From the NCBI RefSeq assembly GCF_900116875.1, contig NZ_FPCC01000027.1, positions 1 to 38,727 of the forward strand: a DNA stretch of 38,727 nt, in the 5' to 3' direction. Shown here one piece after another: positions 1 to 8,050 of this stretch (positions are counted from its first letter, which is position 1; every line of letters begins with the position of its first letter). A model generated the notes under the pieces. It had not been told where the DNA came from. It did no database searches and saw nothing but the letters and a program-made list of their open reading frames with translations. Position numbers and translations under genes: made by a program. The stretch is from Butyrivibrio sp. INlla21 (GTDB lineage Bacteria; Bacillota; Clostridia; Lachnospirales; Lachnospiraceae).

Positions 1-125
1 TTTTCCATAGTCAGTTTTCTTTTTCTTGAGAAGTTCCTCTCAGCATCGATACAGAAAGACTTGGCATTAGCAGCAATTGTTTTGATCTGAGACATCAAAA
101 GATTCTTTACTATTTGTGGTTTCAT
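1..125 (-). CDS. IS4-family-like transposase, N-terminal part (runs off left edge)
   Basis: This is the first 41 codons of a leftward gene, open to the window edge with no stop. It starts at an ATG (reverse strand, base 125) preceded by a perfect AAGGAGG site. The protein begins MKPQIVKNLLMSQIKTIAAN and continues with a basic stretch (FSRKRKLTM). That pattern, an IKxxxxN helix followed by a '(D/N)F(T/S)RxRKL' box, is how many clostridial IS4-type DDE transposases begin. Only the N-terminus is visible, so the DDE catalytic residues cannot be checked and intactness is unknown. The family call is from recall of that N-terminal pattern, not from a search. Confidence 0.6.
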   Translation of the reverse strand, partial: MKPQIVKNLLMSQIKTIAANAKSFCIDAERNFSRKRKLTME

Positions 126-167
126 GTGCACCTCCTTGAAATTGAGAAATATGCTTACAATTTCAAG

Positions 168-212
168 GGCCGCTTTCGCTACCTCTAAAAACAATCAGTA
201 GCGAAAGCGGCC
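168..212. repeat. Perfect 15-bp inverted repeat upstream of the transposase
   Basis: The arms GGCCGCTTTCGCTAC (168-182) and GTAGCGAAAGCGGCC (198-212) are exact reverse complements around a 15-nt loop. The hairpin lies 43 bases upstream of the transposase start. It may be a subterminal element of the insertion sequence, or a structure that blocks read-through into the transposase. It has no U-tract, so it is not a typical intrinsic terminator. Confidence 0.7.
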
Positions 213-252
213 GCACTTTTCGGTGTTGCTGTCAACCCCTTCTTTGCAGAAA

Positions 253-290
253 AAAAGACCCCTGCATCATTTTTGATGCAGAGATCTTTT
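253..290 (-). terminator. Rho-independent terminator, probably bidirectional
   Basis: A stem pairs 253-268 with 275-290; 14 of 16 positions pair, including CTGCATC/GATGCAG, with a short T-rich loop. On the reverse strand it is followed by TCTTTTTTT, a good U-tract, so it should end transcription of the small leftward gene at 384-629. On the forward strand the trailing TCTTTT is weaker. Confidence 0.7.
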
Positions 291-383
291 AAAGTCCCTC
301 TTAACTTAATGACATTGAGGTTTACTCCGAGGACTTTTTTTCCCTATTTAGTTTATATATATAAACCTTCTCTTTATATATCC

Positions 384-629
384 TTATCTAATCTTAACGA
401 ATGCAACGGCTTTCTTTTCAGAAGTGTGCTCCGTTCTGCGCACGAGGTCCTGAGTGTGAACCGAATATTCGGAACTGTACTCTTCCTCTTGAAGTGCTAC
501 ATTTCCCATCATCTCAAGCGCTTTAAGCTTGCCGTATGACAGGTTCTGTTCCTTAGCCTTAATAGCATCAGTCATAATCTCGATGCACCCATGGCTCATG
601 CCTGTCTTGATCTTTGTAGATCTTCTCAT
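384..629 (-). CDS. Small conserved-looking protein of unknown function (81 aa)
   Basis: I do not recognise this protein. The start at base 629 (MRRSTKIKTGMSHGC) is chosen because GGAGGAA lies 7 bases upstream; the ATG 7 codons earlier overlaps that site and has none of its own. The sequence is hydrophilic, with no membrane segment, a helical-looking middle (IEIMTDAIKAKEQNLSYGK) and an acidic stretch (LQEEEYSSEYS). It is followed by a good terminator at 253-290, which supports it as a genuine monocistronic gene. It lies next to a transposase and could be mobile-element cargo or a host accessory gene. Confidence 0.5.
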   Translation of the reverse strand: MRRSTKIKTGMSHGCIEIMTDAIKAKEQNLSYGKLKALEMMGNVALQEEEYSSEYSVHTQDLVRRTEHTSEKKAVAFVKIR

Positions 630-968
630 TATGCAATTCCTCCATCTCATAAGAAATTATTAAACGAAGTGGCTTGTAAAACTCAAGGCCCCTCAACCTA
701 TTGTGGTTTCACAACAAAATTTCATTTAATGTATACATTATATACTAATAATCGATAAAAGCATAGTATTTTTGTATCACTTTGCATCGCTAAATTATTA
801 AATTTTCATAAAATGATCACATTTTTAGTTTTCTGCAAAAATCCTTAAATTTATGTAAATTGACGTACAATGGTACAAAATTGTTGTAATATAAAATTGA
901 GTTATTTTCTATACCAAAAACTGACAATTGTTTCTTCGGGATCTTTAGCATGAAGAGGTAAAAACTTT
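630..968. other. AT-rich intergenic region between divergent genes
   Basis: No coding sequence is seen. It holds a possible reverse-strand -10 (TATAAT, 737-742) overlapping a GTATA/TATAC dyad (731-745), and a small TTGTG/CACAA hairpin (701-714). On the forward strand TTGACG at 860-865 is followed 19 bases later by TGTAAT (885-890), a weak promoter candidate for the EAL gene. None of these is strong enough for a firm call. Confidence 0.4.
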
Positions 969-2876
969 ATGTGGAACTATAGTTTTGCAATCCCTAGTCT
1001 TTTGGTAATTCTTTTATATGCACTCTATTATTTTTATCTTCCTCGTATTCCGATCAAGATGAATCGTACCTTTTTGCGCCTTCTTTTGCTGCAGTGCGCG
1101 GTAACTTCTCTTGATATTGTCTCGGGTCTTGCGGACGATCATTACACTGCATTTCCCATAGTGCTGCTGTATCTGCTTAATGGTGCGTATTTTATTTTCT
1201 TTATCATAAGGGCGCTCCATTTCTACTTTTTCACCCTTAATGTTTTTAAGATCGATTATACGGATGGACAAAAGAGATCTCTTTTCGTGAAGATTCCTAT
1301 AATATTATCTTTTCTTATCGTGCTTTCAAGTCCGATAACTCATGCGATCTTTTATGTTGATGACACCGGATATCATGAGGGGCCATTCTATTTTTACCTA
1401 AACTTTGTTCAGTGGTTTTTGATACTCGGCTCATATGTTGTCTCGTATCACCTTAGAGATGTTCCTAAGAGAAGAAGAGATATCAAGGGCGTGTATTTCT
1501 ATAATACGGTTCTTTTGGCAGGTACGGTTCTTAGGATCCTTTACCCAAGACACCTTCTTATGGATACGTTCAGCCTTATAGCCATCACGATAATCTACCT
1601 TACTTTCGAGAATCCCGACTTTTATCTTGAGGCCAGAAGCTATGCCTTTAACAGCAGGGCGCTCAAGGAGTATCTTGATGAGATAAACGGCAAAAAGAAA
1701 TACAAGATCATGGCGTTCATTATTCATAATTACAGCGAGGTTCGCGAGATTTATGGCGGAAGGCAGATGGATAGCGGCATTTCGATCATGGGTACCTATC
1801 TGTATCAGACGTTTAAAAAGTACAAAGTATTTTATTTCAGAAGCGGAAGATTTGTTATCCTTGGCGATGAGAACATGGATGTCGAAAAGATTCACAGCAT
1901 TCTTGTTAAGCGTTTTATGAGTCCTTGGAAATCCAATGATACGGAGCTTTATCTCGAGGCCGGATATGCTGCAATAGATTCGGGCAATTACAGCAGCAGC
2001 GATGCGGTTTTGAACATGATCATAAGTACACTTGAGGTTGTGGAAAAGAACGAAGACGGCAGCATAAACTATGTAGATAACAAGATCATGGAAGAAGCGG
2101 CAAAGGGAACGGAGATAAAAAAATCGCTTGAATACGCGGTTGATAACAACAAAGTCGAAGTCTTCCTGCAGCCTGTTATGGATGCACTTACAGGTAAGCT
2201 TGTTGGCGCGGAGGCTCTTGCAAGGATCCGCGATAATAACGGAAAGCTTGTACCGCCGGGGCTTTTTATCCCGATTGCGGAAAAGAACGGCAAGATCAAT
2301 CAGCTCGGTGAGCAGGTATTTGCAAAGACATGCCGATTCATTAAGGACAATGATATAAGAAAAATGGGTATGAGGTGGATCAACGTCAATCTTTCTCCTG
2401 TGCAGTTCATGAGATCGGACCTTGATCAGAGACTTCTTTCCATATTGAAAAAATATGATATCCCGCCGGAGATCATTCACCTTGAGGTTACGGAAGAAGC
2501 CATGGGTGAAGAGGGACTTATGGAGAAGCAGATAGGCAACATAAAAGAAAAAGGTTTTTCTTTTGTACTTGACGACTTCGGTAAAGGCTATTCCAACATT
2601 TCAAGGCTCAAGAAGTATCCGTTCATCAACATCAAGCTTGATCTGAGTATTGTCTGGGATTATTGTAAGGAACCGGATGTTATCCTTCCCAATCTTGTCG
2701 ATACTTTCGAGAGGATGGGCTTTAGCGTTACGGCTGAAGGAATTGAGGATGAGAAGATGGCAGAAGCGATGGTGGATATCGGCTGCGACTATCTTCAGGG
2801 ATATTATTACTCAATGCCGATACCTATGGATGAATTTGTAGAAAAGTACGGACGTATTGAAATGGATGCCGAGTAG
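969..2876 (+). CDS. Membrane-anchored EAL-domain cyclic-di-GMP phosphodiesterase with degenerate GGDEF
   Basis: The protein (635 aa) should hydrolyse the second messenger c-di-GMP to pGpG. Residues 1-215 form about seven hydrophobic segments, a 7TM-type sensory anchor. Residues 240-370 resemble a GGDEF fold, but the signature position reads RSGRF, so cyclase activity is unlikely. Residues 385-630 are a full EAL domain with every catalytic or metal residue visible: E415 of EAL, N474 of NLSP, E506 of LEVTE, D535-D536 of the DDFGKGYSN loop, K556, E590/E593 of AEGIE and Q610. An intact DDFG loop 6 argues for an active enzyme. The start has only a weak GAGGTA site. The gene stands alone and is followed by a strong terminator. 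The membrane domain presumably senses a signal, which the sequence does not reveal. Confidence 0.9.
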   Translation: MWNYSFAIPSLLVILLYALYYFYLPRIPIKMNRTFLRLLLLQCAVTSLDIVSGLADDHYTAFPIVLLYLLNGAYFIFFIIRALHFYFFTLNVFKIDYTDGQKRSLFVKIPIILSFLIVLSSPITHAIFYVDDTGYHEGPFYFYLNFVQWFLILGSYVVSYHLRDVPKRRRDIKGVYFYNTVLLAGTVLRILYPRHLLMDTFSLIAITIIYLTFENPDFYLEARSYAFNSRALKEYLDEINGKKKYKIMAFIIHNYSEVREIYGGRQMDSGISIMGTYLYQTFKKYKVFYFRSGRFVILGDENMDVEKIHSILVKRFMSPWKSNDTELYLEAGYAAIDSGNYSSSDAVLNMIISTLEVVEKNEDGSINYVDNKIMEEAAKGTEIKKSLEYAVDNNKVEVFLQPVMDALTGKLVGAEALARIRDNNGKLVPPGLFIPIAEKNGKINQLGEQVFAKTCRFIKDNDIRKMGMRWINVNLSPVQFMRSDLDQRLLSILKKYDIPPEIIHLEVTEEAMGEEGLMEKQIGNIKEKGFSFVLDDFGKGYSNISRLKKYPFINIKLDLSIVWDYCKEPDVILPNLVDTFERMGFSVTAEGIEDEKMAEAMVDIGCDYLQGYYYSMPIPMDEFVEKYGRIEMDAE

Positions 2877-2957
2877 CATGTATAATAGTCATTAAATAAC
2901 AGGATAAATGGGCCGGATAAAGCCCTGTAACATATCAGTTTATAGTAGTTTTGGCAT

Positions 2958-3008
2958 GTGCACCGCCGCTAAGGAGATTTTTCTTTTTATAGGCGGTGCA
3001 CTTTTTTA
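2958..3008 (+). terminator. Rho-independent terminator after the EAL gene
   Basis: Perfect 10-bp arms GTGCACCGCC (2958-2967) and GGCGGTGCAC (2992-3001) are followed by a T run (3002-3007). The loop is 24 nt and contains AAGGAG. Confidence 0.85.
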
Positions 3009-3135
3009 TATAATAGGAAATTCCTCTGGATTTCCTATTATATAAAAAACGCTCCGCTAGGATGCACACCTCGCGGAAATGAAGTTAATTGCTTCGCAAT
3101 TCCGCTCGGGCGCAAAGAGTCGCAAGCGACTCTTT
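3002..3135. repeat. Cluster of stacked palindromes, possible interspersed intergenic repeat
   Basis: Four inverted repeats follow one another. The first is a perfect 20-bp pair at 3002-3021 and 3030-3049 (core ATAATAGGAAAT) with an 8-nt loop. Next is TCCGC/GCGGA around 3052-3078. Then come AATTGC/GCAATT near 3087-3100, flanked by GCGGA/TCCGC, and AAAGAGTCGC/GCGACTCTTT at 3114-3135 with a 2-nt loop. There is no coding potential. The density of hairpins is more than termination needs and resembles REP- or MITE-like intergenic elements, but there is no second copy in this window. Confidence 0.55.
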
Positions 3136-3155
3136 ATTCTTTGTCTCAAAAGATT

Positions 3156-3183
3156 TTGCACAATTTATTTATAGTGGTATAAT
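3156..3183 (+). promoter_or_regulatory. Promoter for the DUF3737/patatin-like operon
   Basis: TTGCAC (3156-3161), a 16-base spacer and a consensus TATAAT (3178-3183) lie 31 bases upstream of the DUF3737 start. The spacing and hexamers fit a housekeeping sigma factor. Confidence 0.75.
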
Positions 3184-3214
3184 GTTCTCGATTTAATATA
3201 TGAGGTAATTTACT

Positions 3215-4057
3215 ATGAAGAATTTAGTTGAAAACAAGCAGCTTGATGAGGAAAGAGCTTTATATAATCTTACGGATGCGGAAGTAAAAAACTGCGTCTT
3301 TGACGGCCCTGCCGACGGCGAATCCGCACTTAAGGAAGCGCGTAATATTAAAGTCAGTGACTGTAAGTTTTCTCTTCGTTATCCGCTTTGGCATGTGACT
3401 GATTTCGAGATAGAGAATTCTACCATGAACGAGCTTACAAGAGCCGCACTTTGGTATGACAAAAACGGCTTTATTCACGACAGTAAACTCGGCGGTATAA
3501 AAGCGCTCAGAGAATGCGTAGACATAAAGCTTCAAAAGTGTGATATAGTATCAGAGGAGTTTGGCTGGAAATGCGACAATATTTCCCTTCTTGATTCGAG
3601 CATTGAGTCGATGTATCTTTTCCTCGACAGTAAGAACATTAAGCTCGATAACGTGAATATGAAGGGCAAATACTCCTTCCAATACGTTGAGAACATGGAG
3701 ATCACAAACAGTATTCTTGATACCAAGGATGCTTTCTGGCATACCAAGAACGTTACCGTAAAAGACAGTATCGTTAAGGGCGAGTATCTTGCGTGGTATT
3801 CCGAGAATCTCACACTTATTAACTGCAAGATAATAGGAACACAGCCTCTTTGCTACTGCAAGGGACTTAGGCTTATAAATTGCACGATGGAAGACTGCGA
3901 TCTTTCTTTTGAATATTCGGAAGTTGAAGCGGATATCGTGGGACATATCGATTCCGTCAAGAATCCGAAGTCGGGCAAGATCGTCGCAGACAGCATAGGA
4001 GAGATAATCAGGGAAGCTGCGGTCATGGACTGCAAAGGGGAGATCATAACAAGATGA
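3215..4057 (+). CDS. DUF3737 family protein (predicted right-handed beta-helix)
   Basis: The protein (280 aa) matches the DUF3737 family, whose biochemical role is not established. About ten degenerate repeats of roughly 20 residues, each with a hydrophobic-Asn/Asp-x-Cys/Ser pattern (for example NIKVSDCKF, MEITNSIL, LTLINCKI, LRLINCTM), predict a beta-solenoid. Conserved aromatic pairs (LWHV, FWHT, AWYS) recur at the same turn. It has no signal peptide or membrane segment, so it is probably cytoplasmic. GAGGTAA sits ahead of the ATG. Its stop overlaps the start of the patatin-like gene (ATGA), indicating translational coupling. The family name is recall of a strong overall pattern; any enzymatic function would be a guess. 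Confidence 0.85.
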   Translation: MKNLVENKQLDEERALYNLTDAEVKNCVFDGPADGESALKEARNIKVSDCKFSLRYPLWHVTDFEIENSTMNELTRAALWYDKNGFIHDSKLGGIKALRECVDIKLQKCDIVSEEFGWKCDNISLLDSSIESMYLFLDSKNIKLDNVNMKGKYSFQYVENMEITNSILDTKDAFWHTKNVTVKDSIVKGEYLAWYSENLTLINCKIIGTQPLCYCKGLRLINCTMEDCDLSFEYSEVEADIVGHIDSVKNPKSGKIVADSIGEIIREAAVMDCKGEIITR

Positions 4058-4890
4058 AAACAGGACTTGTAATGGAAGGCGGAGCGATGCGCGGGATGTT
4101 TACCTGCGGCATTTTGGACGTGTTTATGGAAAGGGGCATCACCTTTGACGGCGCGGTTGGCGTGTCTGCGGGTGCAACCTTCGGATGTAATATTAAGTCC
4201 AAACAACACGGAAGAGCACTTCGTTATAACAAGAAATACTGCACGGACAAAAGATATCACAGCTTGTCTTCGCTTCTTTTTACGGGAGATATTTATAACG
4301 CTAAATTCTGCTACGATGAGCTTCCTTACAAGCTTGATGTGTGGGATATAGAGACTTTTCAGAATAATCCGATGGAATTCTACTGCGTTGCGACAGATCT
4401 TTTGACAGGAAAACCTGTGTATCATAAGCTCACAACCGGCGGAAAAGAGGATATCGAGTGGATCAGGGCGTCAGCCTCAATGCCGCTTGTATCAAAGCCT
4501 GTGCATATAGACGGCGGCGTGTATCTCGACGGAGGAATATCCGATTCCATCCCGCTGAAATTCATGGAAGAGCAGGGCTATGACAAGATACTGGTTATCG
4601 AGACGCAGCCAAAAGACTACGTAAAGGGCGAGCAGAAACTTATGCCCCTTGCAAAGCTTATGCTTAGGAAGTATCCTAACATGATAAAGTGTATGGCGGA
4701 TCGCCATCTCATGTACAATGAGGAAAAGAGATATATAAGAGAAAAAGAAGGCAGGGGCGAGATTATGGTAATAAGGCCCGATGCGCCTTTAAATGTAAGT
4801 CCCATTGAAAAGGATGAAAAAGAGCTTGAGAGAGTGTATCAGCACGGAAGAGCTAAAGCGGTCGAATTCTTAAGTATGGGACAGTGGTGA
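4054..4890 (+). CDS. Patatin-like phospholipase family protein
   Basis: A 278-aa predicted serine lipid acyl hydrolase of the bacterial patatin group that carries a C-terminal extension (DUF6363-like). The oxyanion-loop motif EGGAMRGMF covers residues 8-16, the nucleophile S38 lies in GVSAG, and the partner Asp is D159 in YLDGG, so the Ser-Asp dyad is complete. There is no signal peptide, so it acts inside the cell or at the inner membrane face. It starts within the stop codon of the DUF3737 gene (ATGA overlap) and is followed 6 bases later by the ABC-F gene, so the three are probably one transcript. The substrate is unknown; members of this family are usually listed as putative phospholipases or esterases. 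Confidence 0.9.
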   Translation: MKTGLVMEGGAMRGMFTCGILDVFMERGITFDGAVGVSAGATFGCNIKSKQHGRALRYNKKYCTDKRYHSLSSLLFTGDIYNAKFCYDELPYKLDVWDIETFQNNPMEFYCVATDLLTGKPVYHKLTTGGKEDIEWIRASASMPLVSKPVHIDGGVYLDGGISDSIPLKFMEEQGYDKILVIETQPKDYVKGEQKLMPLAKLMLRKYPNMIKCMADRHLMYNEEKRYIREKEGRGEIMVIRPDAPLNVSPIEKDEKELERVYQHGRAKAVEFLSMGQW

Positions 4891-4896
4891 GGTTTT

Positions 4897-6456
4897 ATGA
4901 GTATTTTAAATGTTGAACACCTGACACATGGCTTTGGAGACAGAGCCATTTTTGATGATGTGTCATTCAGACTTCTTAAGGGAGAACACATTGGACTTGT
5001 GGGAGCCAACGGCGAAGGCAAGTCCACTTTTATGAACATAATTATCGGAAAGCTCATGCCCGATGCGGGTAACATCGAGTGGGCCAAGAACGTTAATGTA
5101 GGCTATCTTGATCAGCACGCGGTCCTTAAGAGTGGCATGACTATAAGAGACGTTCTTGCTTCAGCATACGAGCCTTTGTATGCTATGGAGCAGAGAATGA
5201 ACGAGATCTGCGACGCAATGGGTGAAGCGGGCGAAGAAGAGCTTGAAAAGCTGATGGAAGAGCTCGGCACGATTCAGGATCTTTTGACCAACAGAGATTT
5301 CTATTTGATCGACTCCAAGATAGAAGAGGTTTCGAGAGCGCTGGGATTTCTTGAGCTTGGCCTCGACAGAGACGTTACGGAGCTTTCGGGAGGACAGAGA
5401 ACCAAGATTCTTCTCGCTAAGCTATTATTGGAGAAGCCGGACATTCTTTTGCTTGACGAGCCGACTAACTATCTTGACGCTGAGCACATCGTCTGGCTTA
5501 CTAGATATCTGCAGGAATATGACAACGCTTTTATCCTGATATCTCACGACATTCCGTTCCTTAACAGCGTCGTGAACATCATCTATCACATGGACGGACA
5601 GACGCATTCGCTCGACAGATACGTCGGAGACTACGACAAGTTCATGGAAGTTTATGAGATGAAAAAAGCTCAGAGAGAGGCGGCATATAACAGGCAGCAG
5701 CAGGAGATCGCGGATCTCAAGGACTTCGTTGCAAGGAACAAAGCAAGAGTTGCGACAAGAAACATGGCGATGGCACGTCAAAAGAAGCTTGATAACATGG
5801 ACCTTATCGAGAAGGTTCAGGAAAAGCCAAAGCCTGAGTTTAACTTTAAGACGGCAAGAACTCCCGGTAAGATCGTATTTGAGACAAAAGACCTTGTGAT
5901 AGGCTATGATGAGCCTCTTTCATCTCCGTTTAATATCACGATGGAGAGAAATACCAAGATTGTGCTTACGGGAGCAAACGGAATCGGTAAGACGACTCTT
6001 TTAAAGAGTATCCTCGGACTTATCCCTGCGATAAGCGGATCCGCGGAGCTTGGAGAGAACGTTGAGGTCGGATATTTCGAACAGGAAATGTCGCCCGATA
6101 TTGAGACAACCTGTATGGAAGAGATCTGGAAGGAATTCCCCGGATTTTCTCAGTATGAGGTCAGATCTGCTCTTGCAAAGTGTGGACTTACGACCAAGCA
6201 CATCGAGAGTAAGTGCAAAGTTTTATCAGGCGGTGAGCAGGCCAAGGTAAGACTTTGTAAGCTGATAAATCGTGAGTCAAACTTACTTGTACTCGACGAG
6301 CCTACGAACCATCTTGATGTCGATGCAAAAGAAGAACTTAAGAGAGCCCTCATGGAATACAAGGGAAGCATCATCATGGTTTGTCACGAGCCTGATTTTT
6401 ACGAGGATATGGGTGCACAGGTAATCGATTGCACCAAGTGGACAACAAGAGTTTGA
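4897..6456 (+). CDS. ABC-F family ATPase (ribosome-associated type)
   Basis: A 519-aa protein with two ABC ATPase domains and no membrane segments, as in ABC-F translation factors that act at the ribosomal E site. The first domain has Walker A GANGEGKST (36-44), signature LSGGQ (163-167) and Walker B ILLLDEPT (183-190). The interdomain linker (about 245-310) is charged and helical. The second domain has GANGIGKTT (359-367), LSGGE (443-447) and LLVLDEPT (463-470). It resembles housekeeping YbiT/YkpA-type proteins more than the antibiotic-resistance branches, because its linker is short; this is inference. It is preceded by a weak site (GTGAGGTTTT) six bases after the patatin-like gene, and followed by a strong terminator. 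Confidence 0.9.
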   Translation: MSILNVEHLTHGFGDRAIFDDVSFRLLKGEHIGLVGANGEGKSTFMNIIIGKLMPDAGNIEWAKNVNVGYLDQHAVLKSGMTIRDVLASAYEPLYAMEQRMNEICDAMGEAGEEELEKLMEELGTIQDLLTNRDFYLIDSKIEEVSRALGFLELGLDRDVTELSGGQRTKILLAKLLLEKPDILLLDEPTNYLDAEHIVWLTRYLQEYDNAFILISHDIPFLNSVVNIIYHMDGQTHSLDRYVGDYDKFMEVYEMKKAQREAAYNRQQQEIADLKDFVARNKARVATRNMAMARQKKLDNMDLIEKVQEKPKPEFNFKTARTPGKIVFETKDLVIGYDEPLSSPFNITMERNTKIVLTGANGIGKTTLLKSILGLIPAISGSAELGENVEVGYFEQEMSPDIETTCMEEIWKEFPGFSQYEVRSALAKCGLTTKHIESKCKVLSGGEQAKVRLCKLINRESNLLVLDEPTNHLDVDAKEELKRALMEYKGSIIMVCHEPDFYEDMGAQVIDCTKWTTRV

Positions 6457-6477
6457 CACCTGAATCATATGTAAAAA

Positions 6478-6526
6478 TTTAAACCAAGCAAATCGCAAAC
6501 ATTGTTTTGCATTCGCTTGGTTTTCG
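6478..6526 (+). terminator. Rho-independent terminator after the ABC-F gene
   Basis: AAACCAAG (6481-6488) pairs with CTTGGTTT (6516-6523), with further pairing of GCAAA with TTTGC inside, followed by TTTTCGTTT. The right arm overlaps the -35 region of the next promoter. Confidence 0.7.
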
Positions 6527-6534
6527 TTTATAAT
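6507..6534 (+). promoter_or_regulatory. Promoter of the amino acid ABC transporter operon
   Basis: TTGCAT (6507-6512), a 16-base spacer and a perfect TATAAT (6529-6534). It is embedded in the downstream arm of the preceding terminator, a compact back-to-back arrangement. Confidence 0.7.
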
Positions 6535-6580
6535 TAAGGAATGTAAGTCAGTACATTAGTGTGATAAAGGAGAAATGGGA

Positions 6581-7372
6581 ATGAAGAAAAAGGTTTTGGC
6601 ATTATTCATGACTGCGGCTATGGCAGTACTTGCTGTGGCTTGCGGAAATACACAGAGCGCATCTACCGGTGATAATGCGGGGGCAGCAGACGGTAAGGTG
6701 TGGGTTATCGCAACAGATACAGTATTTAAGCCTTTTGAATACACAGATGACAAGGGCAACTTCGTAGGAATCGACGTAGATATTCTTGCAGCAGTTGCTG
6801 AGGATCAGGGCTTTAAATATGAGCTTAAGTCACTTGGATGGGATGCTTCGATCGCAGCATGCCAGGCAGGACAGGCAGACGGAATGATCGCAGGCGCTTC
6901 AATCACTGATGAGCGTAAGGCTTCAGGCTGGATCTTCTCAAACGGATACTATGATGCCAACCAGAGCATGGCTGTGGCAGCAGATTCGGATATCAAGGGC
7001 TTTGAGGATCTTTCAGGTGCATCAGTAGCCGTTAAGACAGGTTCAATGTCAGCTACATATGCAGAGGAGCTTGCTAAGCAGTATAACTTTACAGTTACAT
7101 ACTTTGAGGATTCACCGACAGTTTACCAGGCAGTTACAGGCGGACAGGTTGCGGCTTGCTTCGACGATACACCGATCATGGCAGCTACGATCAAGGATTC
7201 AGGCATTGCCATGAAGCTTGTTGACGGAACAGGTAACGAGCCTGCAGAGTATGGTTTTGCTGTATTTACCAAGGACAGCCAGGAACTTATCGACAAGTTC
7301 AACGCAGGACTTGCAAACATCAAAGCTAACGGCAAGTACGATGAGATTCTTGCCAAATATCTCGGAGACTGA
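6581..7372 (+). CDS. Polar amino acid ABC transporter, substrate-binding lipoprotein
   Basis: A 263-aa family 3 extracellular solute-binding protein that captures a polar amino acid outside the membrane and hands it to the permease. The start at 6581 is preferred over the in-frame ATG at 6575, because AAAGGAG lies 8 bases upstream of the former and only 2 from the latter. A signal peptide ends in the lipobox LAVAC with the lipidated Cys at residue 21, followed by a Ser/Thr/Ala-rich tether. The mature part has typical SBP_bac_3 blocks (FKPFEYTDDKGNFVGIDVDI, SDERKAxG-like ITDERKASGW, and AVKTGSMS). The permease and ATPase follow directly. Substrate is not determinable from sequence alone; glutamine, arginine, cystine or histidine are all plausible. 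Confidence 0.93.
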   Translation: MKKKVLALFMTAAMAVLAVACGNTQSASTGDNAGAADGKVWVIATDTVFKPFEYTDDKGNFVGIDVDILAAVAEDQGFKYELKSLGWDASIAACQAGQADGMIAGASITDERKASGWIFSNGYYDANQSMAVAADSDIKGFEDLSGASVAVKTGSMSATYAEELAKQYNFTVTYFEDSPTVYQAVTGGQVAACFDDTPIMAATIKDSGIAMKLVDGTGNEPAEYGFAVFTKDSQELIDKFNAGLANIKANGKYDEILAKYLGD

Positions 7373-7375
7373 TTT

Positions 7376-8050
7376 ATGTTTAGAATTATTACTGTTTATG
7401 GCGGTATGTTATCGGCAGCGCTCGGAAGAACGCTGCTGCTGGCATTATTAGGCCTGTTTTTTGCTTGTATCATCGGACTTATCTTCGGAATCATGGGCGT
7501 TATCAAGAACAGAGTGTGCAATGTCATCGCTCAGATATTTGTTGACGTCATAAGAGGTGTTCCGATGATCGTATTGGCGTTCTTTGTTTACTTTGGAATG
7601 CCTTACTTTTTCAATACGATAATAGGTGGTTTTAATGTTTCGCTTCCGGCGCTCCAAGCAGGAACCATTTGTCTTGCGCTTAACTGCGGAGCATATATGG
7701 CTGAGATCATAAGAGCGGGTATTCTTTCCGTCGATCCCGGTCAGATGGAGGCTGCAAGATCACTTGGTCTTTCTTATTCTCAGGCAATGAGAAAGGTTGT
7801 GCTTCCTCAGGCAATCAAGACCATGATCCCTACCTTTATCAACCAGTTCATAATCACTTTGAAAGATACATCGATCCTTTCTGTTATCGGATTCCCGGAG
7901 CTTGTTAATACAGCCAAGAACGTGCAGGCCAATACCTTCATGTCTTTCCAGACATGGGCAATCGTCGGCATTATGTATCTTATTGTGATCACTATCCTTT
8001 CAAGAAGTGCGAAGGTTGTGGAAAGGAGATTGAACGTTGGCCGCGAATAA
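7376..8050 (+). CDS. Polar amino acid ABC transporter, permease (HisM/GlnP family)
   Basis: The membrane channel of the importer, 224 aa with about five hydrophobic segments. The cytoplasmic EAA loop that contacts the ATPase is clear: [20 protein letters not shown]. The gene starts 3 bases after the binding-protein stop and its 3' end overlaps the ATPase gene by 14 bases, so the three genes are tightly coupled. The length is typical for the family. One permease gene is present, so the transporter is probably a homodimer of this subunit. Confidence 0.93.
   Translation: MFRIITVYGGMLSAALGRTLLLALLGLFFACIIGLIFGIMGVIKNRVCNVIAQIFVDVIRGVPMIVLAFFVYFGMPYFFNTIIGGFNVSLPALQAGTICLALNCGAYMAEIIRAGILSVDPGQMEAARSLGLSYSQAMRKVVLPQAIKTMIPTFINQFIITLKDTSILSVIGFPELVNTAKNVQANTFMSFQTWAIVGIMYLIVITILSRSAKVVERRLNVGRE
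8022..8039 (+). promoter_or_regulatory. Ribosome binding site selecting a TTG start
   Basis: AAAGGAG (8022-8028) lies 8 bases upstream of TTG (8037-8039). The next ATG in frame, at 8061, has no such site, so translation of the ATPase should start at TTG inside the permease coding sequence. Confidence 0.7.

Noticed and set aside
273..539. Forward open frame of 88 codons
   Set aside because: It begins inside the terminator hairpin and is antisense to the small leftward gene, which has better start signals.
1431..2480. 349-codon open frame on the reverse strand
   Set aside because: It is antisense to the intact EAL gene, has no ribosome site and its translation resembles no family; it reflects codon bias of the real gene.
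3853..4425. 190-codon reverse open frame
   Set aside because: Antisense across the DUF3737 and patatin-like genes, both of which have complete motifs in the forward direction.
4897..6456. Antibiotic-resistance ABC-F protein
   Set aside because: The linker lacks the extended loop of resistance types and the gene sits in a housekeeping-like context; no sign of a regulatory attenuator.
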